Origin: Corallococcus sp. NCRR
GTDB lineage: Bacteria; Myxococcota; Myxococcia; Myxococcales; Myxococcaceae
Reading direction: 5' to 3'
Length of the DNA: 64,000 nt
NCBI RefSeq assembly: GCF_026965535.1
Contig: NZ_CP114039.1
Span: 310,001 to 374,000 of the forward strand
The notes under the pieces are model-generated. The model was not told where the DNA came from, ran no database searches, and saw nothing but the letters and a program-made list of their open reading frames with translations. Position numbers and translations under genes: made by a program. Positions 10,491-19,571 of this stretch are shown piece by piece (within the stretch, counting starts at the first letter, position 1; each line of letters starts with the position of its first letter).

Positions 10491-11696
10491 ATGACGACGG
10501 ACACTGCCGTGGGCCGCTTCGGCCGTTACGGCGGACGCTATGTGCCGGAGACCCTGGTCCCCGCGCTGCTGGAGCTGGAGGAGGCCTACTCGAAGGCGCA
10601 AGCCGACGCGTCCTTCAACGAGGAGGTGACCCGCGTGCTGCGCGAGTACGTGGGCCGCCCCACCACGCTGACGCCCGCGCACCGCCTCACGGAGTCATGG
10701 GGTGGCGCGCAGGTGTGGCTCAAGCGCGAGGACCTGGCGCACACGGGCGCGCACAAAATCAACAACACCGTGGGCCAGGTGCTGCTCGCCCGGCGCATGG
10801 GCAAGAAGCGCATCATCGCGGAGACGGGCGCGGGCCAGCACGGCGTGGCCACCGCCACCGCGTGCGCGCTCTTCGGCCTGCCCTGCGAGGTGTTCATGGG
10901 CACGCTGGACGTGGAGCGCCAGGCGCTCAACGTCTTCCGCATGCGCGCGCTGGGCGCGGTGGTGCGTCCGGTGGAGTCGGGCTCGCGCACGCTCAAGGAC
11001 GCGATGAACGAAGCCATGCGCGTCTGGGTGTCGCAGGTGCAGGACACCTACTACGTCATCGGCAGCGCGGCGGGCCCGCACCCCTACCCCACCATCGTGC
11101 GCGACTTCCAATCCGTCATCGGCCGGGAGATCCGCGCCCAGACGCTGGCCACCATTGGCCGGCTGCCGGACGCCATCATCGCGTGCGTGGGCGGCGGCTC
11201 GAACGCCATCGGAGCGCTGCACCCCTTCATCCCGGACACGGCGGTGCGGCTCGTCGGCGTGGAGGCCGCGGGCCACGGCCTGGACTCCGGCCAGCACGGC
11301 GCGTCGCTGACGCTGGGCACGGAGGGCGTGCTGCACGGCTCGCGCTCGCTGGTGCTCCAGGACGAGAACGGCCAGATTCAAGAGGCGCACAGCATCTCCG
11401 CCGGCCTGGACTACCCGGGCGTGGGGCCGGAGCTGGCGCACCTGGCGAAGACGGGGCGCATGGAGGTGCGCACCGCGACGGACGACGACGCGCTCTCCGC
11501 CTTCTACGAGGTCGCGCGCACGGAGGGCATCCTCCCCGCGCTGGAGACCTCGCACGCGTTCGCGGCGGCGCGCTCGCTGGCCCGCGACATGGGCAAGGGC
11601 AAGCACCTGGTCATCAACTGCTCGGGCCGGGGTGACAAGGACGTGGCGACCATCTCGGCGCGCGGCGTGCCGCCGGCCACGGGGGTGAAGTCATGA
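10491..11696 (+). CDS. trpB: Tryptophan synthase beta subunit
   Basis: 401 residues. The N-terminal [13 protein letters not shown] is diagnostic, and the PLP-binding Lys is Lys89 in [10 protein letters not shown]. The phosphate-binding GGGSNAIG loop and the EATHAFAA-like segment (here LETSHAFAA) are also present. The beta subunit condenses indole with serine, with indole channelled from TrpA. The trpA start overlaps the stop as ATGA, fitting the equimolar alpha2beta2 complex. Confidence 0.98.
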   Translation: MTTDTAVGRFGRYGGRYVPETLVPALLELEEAYSKAQADASFNEEVTRVLREYVGRPTTLTPAHRLTESWGGAQVWLKREDLAHTGAHKINNTVGQVLLARRMGKKRIIAETGAGQHGVATATACALFGLPCEVFMGTLDVERQALNVFRMRALGAVVRPVESGSRTLKDAMNEAMRVWVSQVQDTYYVIGSAAGPHPYPTIVRDFQSVIGREIRAQTLATIGRLPDAIIACVGGGSNAIGALHPFIPDTAVRLVGVEAAGHGLDSGQHGASLTLGTEGVLHGSRSLVLQDENGQIQEAHSISAGLDYPGVGPELAHLAKTGRMEVRTATDDDALSAFYEVARTEGILPALETSHAFAAARSLARDMGKGKHLVINCSGRGDKDVATISARGVPPATGVKS

Positions 11697-12484
11697 GCAC
11701 GGAGCTGGGCAAGGCGTTCGCGAAGGCGAAGGCCCGCGGCGAAGGCGCGCTGGTGGCGTACGCGATGGCGGGCGACCCGGACCTGCCCAAGTCCGTGGAC
11801 GTCTTCGCCGCCATGGTGGAGGGCGGCGCGGACGTGCTGGAGATTGGCGTGGCGTTCAGCGACCCCATCGCGGACGGCCCCGTCATCCAGGCCGCGTCCG
11901 AGCGGGCGCTGAAGGCCGGCGCCACCCTGCGCCGCGTGCTGGATGAAGTCGTCCCGGAGGTGCGCCGCCGCTGCCCGGAGACGCCGCTGGTCATCATGAC
12001 CTACGTCAACGTGGTGATGGCCATGGGCGAGGAGCGCTACGCGAAGCTCGCGCGCGAGCGGGGCATCGCCGGCACCATCCTCCCGGACCTGCCCCCGGAG
12101 GAGAGCGCGGGCATCCGCGCCGCGTTCGACAAGGAGGGCGTGGCCCTGGTGCCCCTGTGCGCGCCCACCACGCCGCCCGCGCGCGCGGAGGCCATCGCGA
12201 AGGACGCGCGAGGCTTCGTCTACTGCGTCTCCGTGGCGGGCGTCACCGGCATGCGCGCGGAGCTGCCGCCGGACCTGTCGCAGCGGCTGGACCTGGTGAA
12301 GCGCGCCGCGTCCGTGCCGGTGGTGGCGGGCTTCGGCATCTCCAACGCGGACACGGCCCGGCCGCTGGTGGCCCACGCGGACGGCGTCGTGGTGGGCAGC
12401 GCGCTGGTGAAGGCCGCCCACTCGGACGGTCCGGCCGCGGCGAAGCAGCTCTGCGCGGACATCAAGCGCGGCCTGAAGCGCTAA
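11693..12484 (+). CDS. trpA: Tryptophan synthase alpha subunit
   Basis: 263 residues. The catalytic features are visible: the active-site Glu in [17 protein letters not shown] with its Asp, the loop [15 protein letters not shown], and the phosphate site VAGFGIS. It cleaves indole-3-glycerol phosphate to indole and glyceraldehyde 3-phosphate. It is the last biosynthetic gene of the operon and is followed by a hairpin terminator-like element. Confidence 0.97.
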   Translation: MSTELGKAFAKAKARGEGALVAYAMAGDPDLPKSVDVFAAMVEGGADVLEIGVAFSDPIADGPVIQAASERALKAGATLRRVLDEVVPEVRRRCPETPLVIMTYVNVVMAMGEERYAKLARERGIAGTILPDLPPEESAGIRAAFDKEGVALVPLCAPTTPPARAEAIAKDARGFVYCVSVAGVTGMRAELPPDLSQRLDLVKRAASVPVVAGFGISNADTARPLVAHADGVVVGSALVKAAHSDGPAAAKQLCADIKRGLKR

Positions 12485-12497
12485 GGTCCCTCTCCAC

Positions 12498-12521
12498 GCG
12501 CCGGCACGCCGCCGGCGCTTT
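12498..12521 (+). terminator. Probable terminator after trpA
   Basis: A perfect 8-base stem (GCGCCGGC at 12498-12505, GCCGGCGC at 12511-12518) with a five-base loop, followed by only three T residues. It separates the trp operon from the acetyltransferase gene, perhaps with partial readthrough. Confidence 0.5.
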
Positions 12522-12532
12522 GGAGACCGGAC

Positions 12533-13084
12533 ATGCACACCCCGCCCACGCTGGGGCCCACCCTCGAAACGCCGCGCCTCATCCTGCGTCCGCCCACGCT
12601 CCAGGACCTGGAGGGCTTCGTGGCGATGATGGCGGACGAAGAGAGCGCGAGGTACATCGGCGGCCTCCAGCCCCGCTCCAACGTGTGGCGCGCCGTCTGC
12701 GCCATGGCCGGCTCCTGGGTGCTCCAGGGCTTCGCCATGTTCTCCGTGTTCGAGAAGTCCACCGGGAAGTGGGTGGGCCGGCTGGGGCCCTGGCAGCCCG
12801 CGGAGTGGCCGGGCCCGGAGGTCGGCTGGGGCCTGTCGCGCGACGCGTGGGGCAAGGGCTACGCGACGGAAGGCGCGGCGGCCACCATCGACTGGGCCTT
12901 CGAGCACCTCGGGTGGACGGAGGTCATCCACTCCATCTCCCCTCCGAACGAGCCCTCCAAGCAGGTGGCCCGCCGGCTGGGCTCGCGCTTCCTGCGCATG
13001 GGCATGCTGCCGGCGCCCTACAACGACCACGAGGTGGAGATCTGGGGCCAGAGCCGTGAGGAGTGGCGGACACGCAAGCGGTAG
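12533..13084 (+). CDS. GNAT family N-acetyltransferase (RimJ/RimL type)
   Basis: 183 residues. The opening LETPRLILRPPTLQDLEGF is the classical start of the RimJ/RimL-like subgroup, and the acetyl-CoA binding region is seen in VGWGLSRDAWGKGYATEGAAATIDWAFEHLG, corresponding to motif A. The acceptor is unknown; members act on ribosomal proteins, amino acids or antibiotics. The gene starts 12 bases after the trpA hairpin and ends 14 bases before the phosphatase start. Confidence 0.87.
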   Translation: MHTPPTLGPTLETPRLILRPPTLQDLEGFVAMMADEESARYIGGLQPRSNVWRAVCAMAGSWVLQGFAMFSVFEKSTGKWVGRLGPWQPAEWPGPEVGWGLSRDAWGKGYATEGAAATIDWAFEHLGWTEVIHSISPPNEPSKQVARRLGSRFLRMGMLPAPYNDHEVEIWGQSREEWRTRKR

Positions 13085-13098
13085 TACAGATTGGCGCC

Positions 13099-13695
13099 AT
13101 GAACACACGTGCCCCCCAGGTGGTCCTCGTCCGTCACGGTGAGACGGAGTGGAGCCGCAGCAGCCAGCACACCGGCCGCACGGACCTGCCGCTGCTGGAA
13201 GAGGGCCGCCAGATGGCGGAGCGGCTCCGAGCGCCCCTGAACAAGTGGCGCTTCGCCGCGGTGTGGACCAGCCCGCTGATGCGCGCGCTGGAGACGTGCG
13301 TGCTCGCGGGCTACGGCGACGTGGCCCAGAAGAAGAACGACCTGATGGAGTTCAACTACGGCGACTATGAAGGCCGCACCGGCGCGGACATCCGCACCAC
13401 GCGCCCGGACTGGACGCTGTGGAAGGACGGCGTGCCCAACGGCGAGACGCTGGAAGAAGTGGGCGCCCGGGCCGACCGCATCATCGCGGAGGCGCGCGCG
13501 CTCCAGGACGACGTGCTCCTCTTCTCGCACGGGCACATGCTGCGCATCCTCGCCTCGCGCTGGCTGGGCCTGCCCCCGGACGGAGGCAGGCTGTTCCACC
13601 TGGGCACGGCCTCCATCAGCGTGCTGGGCTCCGAGGCCGGCGGCAGACAGCCGGTCCTCGTGAGCTGGAACGACACCACGCACCTGAAGGACTGA
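13099..13695 (+). CDS. Histidine phosphatase family protein (phosphoglycerate mutase-like)
   Basis: 198 residues from the ATG at 13099; an in-frame start at 13063 overlaps the previous gene. The phosphohistidine motif VRHGETEWS lies at about residues 11-19, the second catalytic site is TSPLMRALET, and the late His is in LFSHGHMLRILASRW. The short length suits a broad phosphatase or a cofactor-dependent mutase-like enzyme such as CobC/GpmB; the substrate is unknown. The sequence TACAGAT lies seven bases before the ATG, which could be a -10 element of its own. It converges on trpG with a seven-base gap. Confidence 0.88.
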   Translation: MNTRAPQVVLVRHGETEWSRSSQHTGRTDLPLLEEGRQMAERLRAPLNKWRFAAVWTSPLMRALETCVLAGYGDVAQKKNDLMEFNYGDYEGRTGADIRTTRPDWTLWKDGVPNGETLEEVGARADRIIAEARALQDDVLLFSHGHMLRILASRWLGLPPDGGRLFHLGTASISVLGSEAGGRQPVLVSWNDTTHLKD

Positions 13696-13702
13696 CGCAG
13701 CG

Positions 13703-14266
13703 CTACAGCTTCCCCTCCAGGAAGTTGCGCACCAGCGACGGGCCCTCCGGCGTCAGCACGCTCTCCGGATGGAACTGCAACCCCACCACCGGCCGCGCGC
13801 GGTGACGCAGCGCCATCACCAAGCCGTCCTGGCTCCAGGCCGTGGCCTCCAGCTCCGCGGGCATGGACTGCGCCGCCACCACCAGCGAGTGGTAGCGCGC
13901 CGCCTGGAAGCCCTGCCGCACGCCGGTGAAGACGCCGGTGCCGTCATGCCGGATGTGCGCCGCCTTGCCATGCACGGGCTCCGGCGCGCGCACCACCTGC
14001 CCGCCGAACGCCGCGCCAATGGACTGGTGCCCCAGGCACACGCCCAGCACCGGCACGCGGGACTGGGAGATGGCCGCCACGCTCACCCCGGCCTCGTGCG
14101 GCGTGCACGGCCCCGGGGACACCACCAGGTGGGACGCGCCCGACGCCGCGATGCCCGCGACATCCAGCGCGTCGTTGCGCACCACCTTCACCTCCGCGCC
14201 CAGCGTGTAGAGCAACTGCACCAGGTTGAAGGTGAACGAGTCGTAGTTGTCGATGACGAGGATCAC
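13703..14266 (-). CDS. trpG: Anthranilate synthase component II (glutamine amidotransferase)
   Basis: 187 residues from a GTG at 14266, which has a strong AGGAGG seven bases upstream; starting here gives the canonical MILVIDNYDSFTFNLVQ. The catalytic Cys is in GVCLGHQSIG, and the His/Glu of the triad lie in FHPES. It supplies ammonia to TrpE for anthranilate formation and could also serve PabB. The GTG overlaps the trpE stop as GTGA, so the two subunits are translationally coupled. It converges on the phosphatase gene downstream of trpA. Confidence 0.95.
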   Translation of the reverse strand: MILVIDNYDSFTFNLVQLLYTLGAEVKVVRNDALDVAGIAASGASHLVVSPGPCTPHEAGVSVAAISQSRVPVLGVCLGHQSIGAAFGGQVVRAPEPVHGKAAHIRHDGTGVFTGVRQGFQAARYHSLVVAAQSMPAELEATAWSQDGLVMALRHRARPVVGLQFHPESVLTPEGPSLVRNFLEGKL

Positions 14267-15759
14267 CGCCCACCTCCTTCGCGAGCCAGCCGCAGCGCGG
14301 CGGCCATGGCGCCCGCCTTCGCCTCCGTCTCGTCCGCTTCCTTCATCGGGTCCGAGTCCGCCACCAGCCCCGCGCCAGCGGTCCACATCGTGCGGTCGCC
14401 GTCCACGAAGAAGGTGCGCAGCGCGATGGCCACGTCCAGCGTGCCGCAGAAGGACAGGTAGCCCACCGCGCCGGCATAGGGCCCGCGCCGCATGGGCTCC
14501 AGCTCGTCGATGATCTGCATCGCGCGGATCTTCGGCGCGCCCGACACGGTGCCCGCGGGGAAGGTGCTCGCCAGCGCGTCCAGCGCGTCGAACCGCGAGG
14601 TGTCCAGCTTGCCGCGCACCTGGGACACGATGTGCATCACGTGGCTGTAGCGCTCGATGATCATCAGGTCCTCGATGCGCACCGTGCCCGGCGCGGCCAC
14701 GCGGCCCACGTCGTTGCGCCCCAGGTCCACCAGCATGATGTGCTCGGCGCGCTCCTTCTCGTCCGCGAGCAGCTCCTTCTCCAGCGCCTGATCCTCGGCC
14801 TCGGAGCCGCCCCGGCGGCGCGTGCCCGCGATGGGCCGCACCACCACGTCCCCGTCGCGCACCTGCACCAGCAGCTCCGGCGACGCGCCCACCAGCGCGC
14901 GCGCCTCGCCCAGGTCCACCAGGAACAGGTATGGCGACGGGTTCACGCGCCTGAGCGCGCGGTAGAGCGACAGTGGAGGAATGGCGCCCTTCGCCTCGAA
15001 CCTGCGCGCGAGCACCGCCTGGAAGCAGTCGCCCGCGCGCACGTACTCCTTCACCTTGTCCACCGCCCGGGCGTAGCCCTCGCGGTCCCAGCACGCGACG
15101 GGGGCCGGCGCGTTCTTCTGCGCGGGGACGGCGGCATAGGCCTCCGGCGGCAGCGGCCGGCGCAGCTTCTCCGCCATCGCCTCCGCGCGCGCCTCCGCGT
15201 CCTTCAGCGCCGCCGCGACGCTGCCGTGCAGCGCGGGCCGCGCGATGGCGATGGCCTTGAGCGTCTGGGTGCGCGTGTCGTGGGTGACGAAGTCCTCCGC
15301 GATGAGCCACTCGGAGTCCGGGAAGCCCGTGTCGCGCGGGTGGCGGTCGGGCACGCTCGGCTCGAACCACGACGTGGCGTTGTAGCCCAGGTAGCCCACG
15401 AGCCCGCCCAGGAAGGGCGCCTCGCCCGGCAGCGTCGCCACGGACAGCTCGCGCCACAGCGTCCGCAGCACGTCCAGCGGCCGTCCCTCGCGGCGCTCCT
15501 CATGCGAGCCACGCCACAACGTGAGCCCGTCCCGGTCCAGCCGCACGCGGCCCGCCGGGTTCGCGCCCACGTGGCTGTAGCGCCCGAAGCGCTCGCCGCC
15601 GTAGCACGACTCGAGGATGAAGCCGCGGCTTCCACCGCCCAGCTTCAGGTATGCCGACAGCGGTGTATCCAGGTCCGCCGGCAACTCCACCGACACCGGC
15701 ACCGCCTGACCTGCTTCCGCGCGCTGCCGGTAGGCTGCCTTCCGCTCCTGCGCATCCAT
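14263..15759 (-). CDS. trpE: Anthranilate synthase component I
   Basis: 498 residues from the ATG at 15759. The N-terminal regulatory half holds SVELPADLDTPLSAYLKL and the FILES motif, the region that binds tryptophan in feedback-sensitive enzymes. The C-terminal chorismate-utilising half has the ARRFEAK, LYRALRRVNPSPYLFLVDL, PIAGTRRRG, ELLADEKERAEHIMLVDLGRNDVGRV and GTVSGAPKIRAMQIIDELE motifs. It converts chorismate to anthranilate with TrpG. The pair faces the aroF-trpA operon on the other strand. A GC hairpin (15808-15823) sits in the gap upstream. Confidence 0.96.
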   Translation of the reverse strand: MDAQERKAAYRQRAEAGQAVPVSVELPADLDTPLSAYLKLGGGSRGFILESCYGGERFGRYSHVGANPAGRVRLDRDGLTLWRGSHEERREGRPLDVLRTLWRELSVATLPGEAPFLGGLVGYLGYNATSWFEPSVPDRHPRDTGFPDSEWLIAEDFVTHDTRTQTLKAIAIARPALHGSVAAALKDAEARAEAMAEKLRRPLPPEAYAAVPAQKNAPAPVACWDREGYARAVDKVKEYVRAGDCFQAVLARRFEAKGAIPPLSLYRALRRVNPSPYLFLVDLGEARALVGASPELLVQVRDGDVVVRPIAGTRRRGGSEAEDQALEKELLADEKERAEHIMLVDLGRNDVGRVAAPGTVRIEDLMIIERYSHVMHIVSQVRGKLDTSRFDALDALASTFPAGTVSGAPKIRAMQIIDELEPMRRGPYAGAVGYLSFCGTLDVAIALRTFFVDGDRTMWTAGAGLVADSDPMKEADETEAKAGAMAAALRLAREGGGR

Positions 15760-15807
15760 GGTCGATTGCCCTGGCCCCTCTTCCTTCACCCGGAGGGGCG
15801 CCCGGGT

Positions 15808-15823
15808 GCCCGGCCTTCCGGGC
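15808..15823 (-). promoter_or_regulatory. Hairpin between an unknown gene and trpE
   Basis: GCCCGG-CCTT-CCGGGC, with flanking GGTGC/GCACC able to extend the stem across a bulge. It could end transcription of the upstream gene or act in the trpE leader. No T-run is visible. Confidence 0.3.
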
Positions 15824-15830
15824 CCTGCAC

Positions 15831-16745
15831 CTACGGCTTCGCGACGGGCTTCGCCTGGGCGAACACGCCGTCCTGCCACTGATAGACCTCGCGCTCCGTA
15901 ACCGTCTGGGGCTTGCCTTCTTCCTCTTCTTCAACGCTCGTGCGCACCACCAGCGCCCGCTTCGCGGCTGGCTGGAAGGAGACCTTGAACGTGCTCTCGT
16001 TCGGGGGATCCATCAGCCCGCCCAGCTCCAGCGCCAGCTTCGCCTTGCCGAGCACACCCGGCTTCCCATTCGCTCCGGTGTAGCTCACGTAGGACGTGAC
16101 GAAGTCGCCACAGCGCTCCGGCGCGGAGTCCAGTTGCAGCAGCGCGACGCCCGCCTCCTTCGCGGGGACCAGCTTCACCGTCACCGGGCCGCCCCGCCCT
16201 CCGCCGTAGTCCGTGGACGCGACCGCCACGTCCACGCTGCTCACCCGGCGAGGCGGCTTCACGTTCGGCTCCAGCACGCGCACGCGCGCCTTGAACTCGT
16301 TGCTCATCACCACCGTGGCCACTTCCAGCTCGCCGTCCCCGTCCAGGTCGGCCTCGAAGCGGAACGGCGTGAGCGTGTTGCCGAAGACCCAACCCGTGAC
16401 GGGAGCCGAGCCTGGAGCCGCCTTCGCGTCCACGACGGCCACCTGGTACCAGGTGTTGATGTACTCGCCGACCGTCGCGCGAGCCCCCGCCTTCAGTACA
16501 CGCACGGGCGTGCCCAGCATCAGCGTCCGCACCACGCCCGCGTCCGCCGCCGCGCTCGCGCGCAGGTTCGCCTCGTCCACGCCCAGGTAGAGCGTCTGGC
16601 CCGCCGTGAAGGCCGTGAACGAGAAGCCCTCTGGATCCGGCGCGCTCTCCTCCGTCAGCGGTGAGCTGTATTCGAGCACCACATCCGAAGCCGGTGAGGA
16701 CTGGGCCAGGGTGAGGGACAGGAGGAGCGCGGGCGTCGTCAGCAT
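15831..16745 (-). CDS. Secreted protein with SH3-like domain, unknown function
   Basis: 304 residues from the ATG at 16745; a GTG directly before it would add one residue. A short signal peptide (MLTTPALLLSLTLAQSSP) is followed at about 45-130 by an SH3b-like segment: TLYLGVDEANLRASAAADAGVV, GTPVRVLKAG, then NTWYQVAVVDAK and TGWVFGNTLTPF, the usual alternation of ligand-contact strands in bacterial SH3 domains. A DLDGDGELEV loop resembling a calcium-binding or repeat motif follows. The rest is beta-rich and unassigned. It is probably periplasmic or envelope-associated. No catalytic motif is seen. It reads toward trpE with a 71-base gap. Confidence 0.75.
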   Translation of the reverse strand: MLTTPALLLSLTLAQSSPASDVVLEYSSPLTEESAPDPEGFSFTAFTAGQTLYLGVDEANLRASAAADAGVVRTLMLGTPVRVLKAGARATVGEYINTWYQVAVVDAKAAPGSAPVTGWVFGNTLTPFRFEADLDGDGELEVATVVMSNEFKARVRVLEPNVKPPRRVSSVDVAVASTDYGGGRGGPVTVKLVPAKEAGVALLQLDSAPERCGDFVTSYVSYTGANGKPGVLGKAKLALELGGLMDPPNESTFKVSFQPAAKRALVVRTSVEEEEEGKPQTVTEREVYQWQDGVFAQAKPVAKP

Positions 16746-16946
16746 CACGAAAGGGTCCAGAAGTGAGGGTTCCCGGGTTTATCCCCTGTCCACGCCCACC
16801 ATCCAAGGGGCCCTCCGGTCCCTGCCTTCGTCGTTTGGAGCGCAAGCAAGGTCAGGACGGACGCCCGCCCCCTTGTCAGCGGAGCACGCGGGAGGGTCCA
16901 GCCGTGGGTGGCCCCTGCTCCAAGGCCTCGTTACCTCTAGAGGACC

Positions 16947-17969
16947 GTGGCCACCGCGACCCACCAGGAACGAACGCCGCTGGTTTCCGTGACGCCGCTG
17001 GGCCTGTATTGCCAGGCGGGGAACTTCTACATCGACCCCTGGCGTCCCGTGGAGCGGGCGCTCGTCACGCATGCGCACGGCGACCACGCCCGGAGCGGAA
17101 GCAAACGCTACCTGGGGGCGGCTCCCGGACGAGGCCTGTTGCAGCGCCGCCTGGGAGCGGACGCGGTCATCGACACGCTGGAGTACGGCGAGACGCTGAA
17201 GGTGGGCGACACCACCGTGAGCTTCCACCCCGCGGGCCACGTGCTGGGCAGCGCGCAGATCCGCGTCGAGCACCGGGGCGAGGTGTGGATCATCTCCGGC
17301 GACTACAAGCGAACGCCGGACCCCACGTGCGCGCCCTTCGAAGTGGTGCGCTGCCACACCTTCATCACCGAGGCGACGTTCGGCCTGCCCATCTACCGCT
17401 GGGATGATACGGGCCTCGTGGCCCAGGACATCCTGCGCTGGTGGGACGCGAACCGCGAGGCGGGCCGCTCCGCGGTGCTCTTCTGCTACGCGCTGGGCAA
17501 GGCGCAGCGCCTGTTGGCGGAGCTGGGAAAGCTCACGGACCGGCCGGCCTACGTGCACGGCGCGGTGAACGGGCTCGTCACCGCGTACCGCGAGGCGGGC
17601 ATCGCGATGCTGCCCACGCAGATGGTGTCGGAGACAGAGAAGGGCACGTCCTTCGCGGGAGCGCTGGTGCTGGCGCCTCCGAGCGCGGCCGGCTCCACGT
17701 GGATGCGCCGCTTCGGTGAGGCGGAGACGGGCTTCGCGTCGGGGTGGATGCGCGTGCGCGGCAACCGGCGCCGTCGCGGCTACGACCGGGGCTTCGTGCT
17801 CTCCGACCACGCGGATTGGCCGGACCTCTTGCGCACGGTGGCGGACACGCAGGCGGAGAAGGTGCTCGTCACGCACGGCTACACCGATCCCTTGTCGCAC
17901 TACCTGCGGGAGCGGGGCGTGGATGCCTCGCCGCTCGCCACGCCCTTCGAGGGCGAAGCGGAGGACTGA
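16947..17969 (+). CDS. Ligase-associated DNA exonuclease, MBL fold
   Basis: 340 residues from a GTG at 16947 with AGAGGA just upstream. The metallo-beta-lactamase motif HAHGDHAR lies at about 38-45, with later metal ligands in HPAGHVLGSAQI, SGDYKR and the C-terminal LSDHADWPDL and VTHGY, the pattern of the CPSF/SNM1-like DNA and RNA nucleases. The family is known as the exonuclease of the bacterial ligase-associated DNA damage response operon. Here it leads exactly that gene set: ligase, helicase and PdeM follow with almost no spacing. The family members found in such operons are proposed to process DNA ends. Confidence 0.9.
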   Translation: MATATHQERTPLVSVTPLGLYCQAGNFYIDPWRPVERALVTHAHGDHARSGSKRYLGAAPGRGLLQRRLGADAVIDTLEYGETLKVGDTTVSFHPAGHVLGSAQIRVEHRGEVWIISGDYKRTPDPTCAPFEVVRCHTFITEATFGLPIYRWDDTGLVAQDILRWWDANREAGRSAVLFCYALGKAQRLLAELGKLTDRPAYVHGAVNGLVTAYREAGIAMLPTQMVSETEKGTSFAGALVLAPPSAAGSTWMRRFGEAETGFASGWMRVRGNRRRRGYDRGFVLSDHADWPDLLRTVADTQAEKVLVTHGYTDPLSHYLRERGVDASPLATPFEGEAED

Positions 17970-17972
17970 CGC

Positions 17973-19571
17973 GTGCGAGCCCTGGCCGACCTCTACGACA
18001 CGCTCGACCAGACGACCTCCACCAACGCGAAGGTGGAGGCGATGGCGCGCTACTTCCGCACGGCGCCGCCGGAGGATGCCGCCTGGGGCCTGTTCTTCCT
18101 CACGGGTCAGAAGCTCAAGCGGCTGCTCACGTCGAAGCTGCTGGTGGGCTGGACGCAGGAGCTCACCGGCATCCCGGATTGGCTCTTCGACGAGGTCTAC
18201 GCGTCAGTGGGAGACCTGGCGGAGGTGATTGCGCTGCTGCTCGACGGAGCGAACCTCCCGCCCGAGCACGCCGAGGAGCTCCCTCTCTCACGCTGGTTGG
18301 AGGAGCGCCTGTTGCCCCTGCGCGGCCTGGACGCGGCGGAGCAGCGCGAGCGGGTGGTGGGCTGGTGGAGGTCCATGCCCCGCCGCGAGCTGTTCCTCCT
18401 CAACAAGATGCTCACAGGCGAGTTGCGCGTGGGCGTGTCCAACACGCTGGTGGTGCGAGCCATCGCGCAGGTCACCGGCCTGCCGCCGCCCAGCGTGGCG
18501 CACCGGCTGATGGGCACCTGGACGCCGACGAAGGCGTTCTTCGAACAGCTCGTGGCGCCGGATGTATCGGACGGCCATGTGTCGCGTCCGTATCCCTATT
18601 ACCTCGCGTCGCCGCTGGAGCAGCCGGCGGAGTCGCTGGGCGAATTGAGTGACTGGCTCGTCGAGTGGAAGTGGGACGGCATCCGGGGCCAGCTCATCCG
18701 CCGCCAGGGCGACGTGTTCCTCTGGAGCCGGGGCGAGGAGCTGATCACCGAACGCTTCCCCGAAATCACCGAAGCCGCCCGGGCCCTGCCCGAAGGCACG
18801 GTGCTCGACGGCGAGGTGATGGCCTACGAGGACGGAGTCCCCCTGCCCTTCGCCCGGCTCCAGCGCCGCATTGGCAGACAGAAGCTCACGCCCAAGGTGT
18901 TGGCGGAGGCCCCCGCCGCGTTCGTCGTCTACGACCTGCTGGAGCAGGACGGAAAGGACATGCGAGAGCTGCCCCTGCGCGAGCGCCGCGCGAGGCTGGA
19001 GGCCCTGCTCAAGGACCACCCGCGCTTCCCCATCTCGCCCACGGTGACAGCCGATTCTTGGGAGGCGCTGGCGGAGCTGCGCATGGAGTCTCGCGCGCGC
19101 AACGTCGAGGGCCTGATGATCAAGCGGCTGGACTCGGTGTACCAGACGGGGCGCAAGCGCGGCGATTGGTGGAAGTGGAAGATCGACCCGTACACCGTGG
19201 ACGCGGTGCTGCTCTACGCACATCCAGGCCACGGCCGGCGCTCGTCGCTCTACACGGACTACACCTTCGCGGTGTGGAACGGCGAGGACCTGCTCCCGGT
19301 GACGAAGGCCTACTCGGGCCTCACCGACGAGGAGATAGGCCGGCTCGACCGCTGGATCCGCGCGCACACGCGGGAGAAGTTCGGCCCGGTGCGCTCGGTG
19401 GATCCGGAGCAGGTGTTCGAGCTGCACTTCGAAGCCATCGCCCCATCCCCGCGCCACAAGTCGGGCATCGCCCTGCGCTTCCCACGCATCGCCCGCTGGC
19501 GCGCGGACAAGACGGCGAGGGACGCGGACACGCTCGATTCGTTGAAGGGGCTGCTCCATGCAGCCCACTAA
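17973..19571 (+). CDS. ATP-dependent DNA ligase of the ligase-associated repair operon
   Basis: 532 residues from a GTG at 17973, three bases after the exonuclease stop. The N-terminal helical DNA-binding domain (about 1-200) is followed by the nucleotidyltransferase core: motif I EWKWDGIRGQ with the adenylated Lys at 233, motif III-like DGEVMAYEDG, motif IV VEGLMIKRLDS and motif V WWKWKIDPYTVDAVL. An OB domain forms the C-terminus. Single proteins of this type are linked to crosslink and cisplatin damage tolerance in other bacteria. Its last 14 bases overlap the helicase gene. Confidence 0.94.
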   Translation: MRALADLYDTLDQTTSTNAKVEAMARYFRTAPPEDAAWGLFFLTGQKLKRLLTSKLLVGWTQELTGIPDWLFDEVYASVGDLAEVIALLLDGANLPPEHAEELPLSRWLEERLLPLRGLDAAEQRERVVGWWRSMPRRELFLLNKMLTGELRVGVSNTLVVRAIAQVTGLPPPSVAHRLMGTWTPTKAFFEQLVAPDVSDGHVSRPYPYYLASPLEQPAESLGELSDWLVEWKWDGIRGQLIRRQGDVFLWSRGEELITERFPEITEAARALPEGTVLDGEVMAYEDGVPLPFARLQRRIGRQKLTPKVLAEAPAAFVVYDLLEQDGKDMRELPLRERRARLEALLKDHPRFPISPTVTADSWEALAELRMESRARNVEGLMIKRLDSVYQTGRKRGDWWKWKIDPYTVDAVLLYAHPGHGRRSSLYTDYTFAVWNGEDLLPVTKAYSGLTDEEIGRLDRWIRAHTREKFGPVRSVDPEQVFELHFEAIAPSPRHKSGIALRFPRIARWRADKTARDADTLDSLKGLLHAAH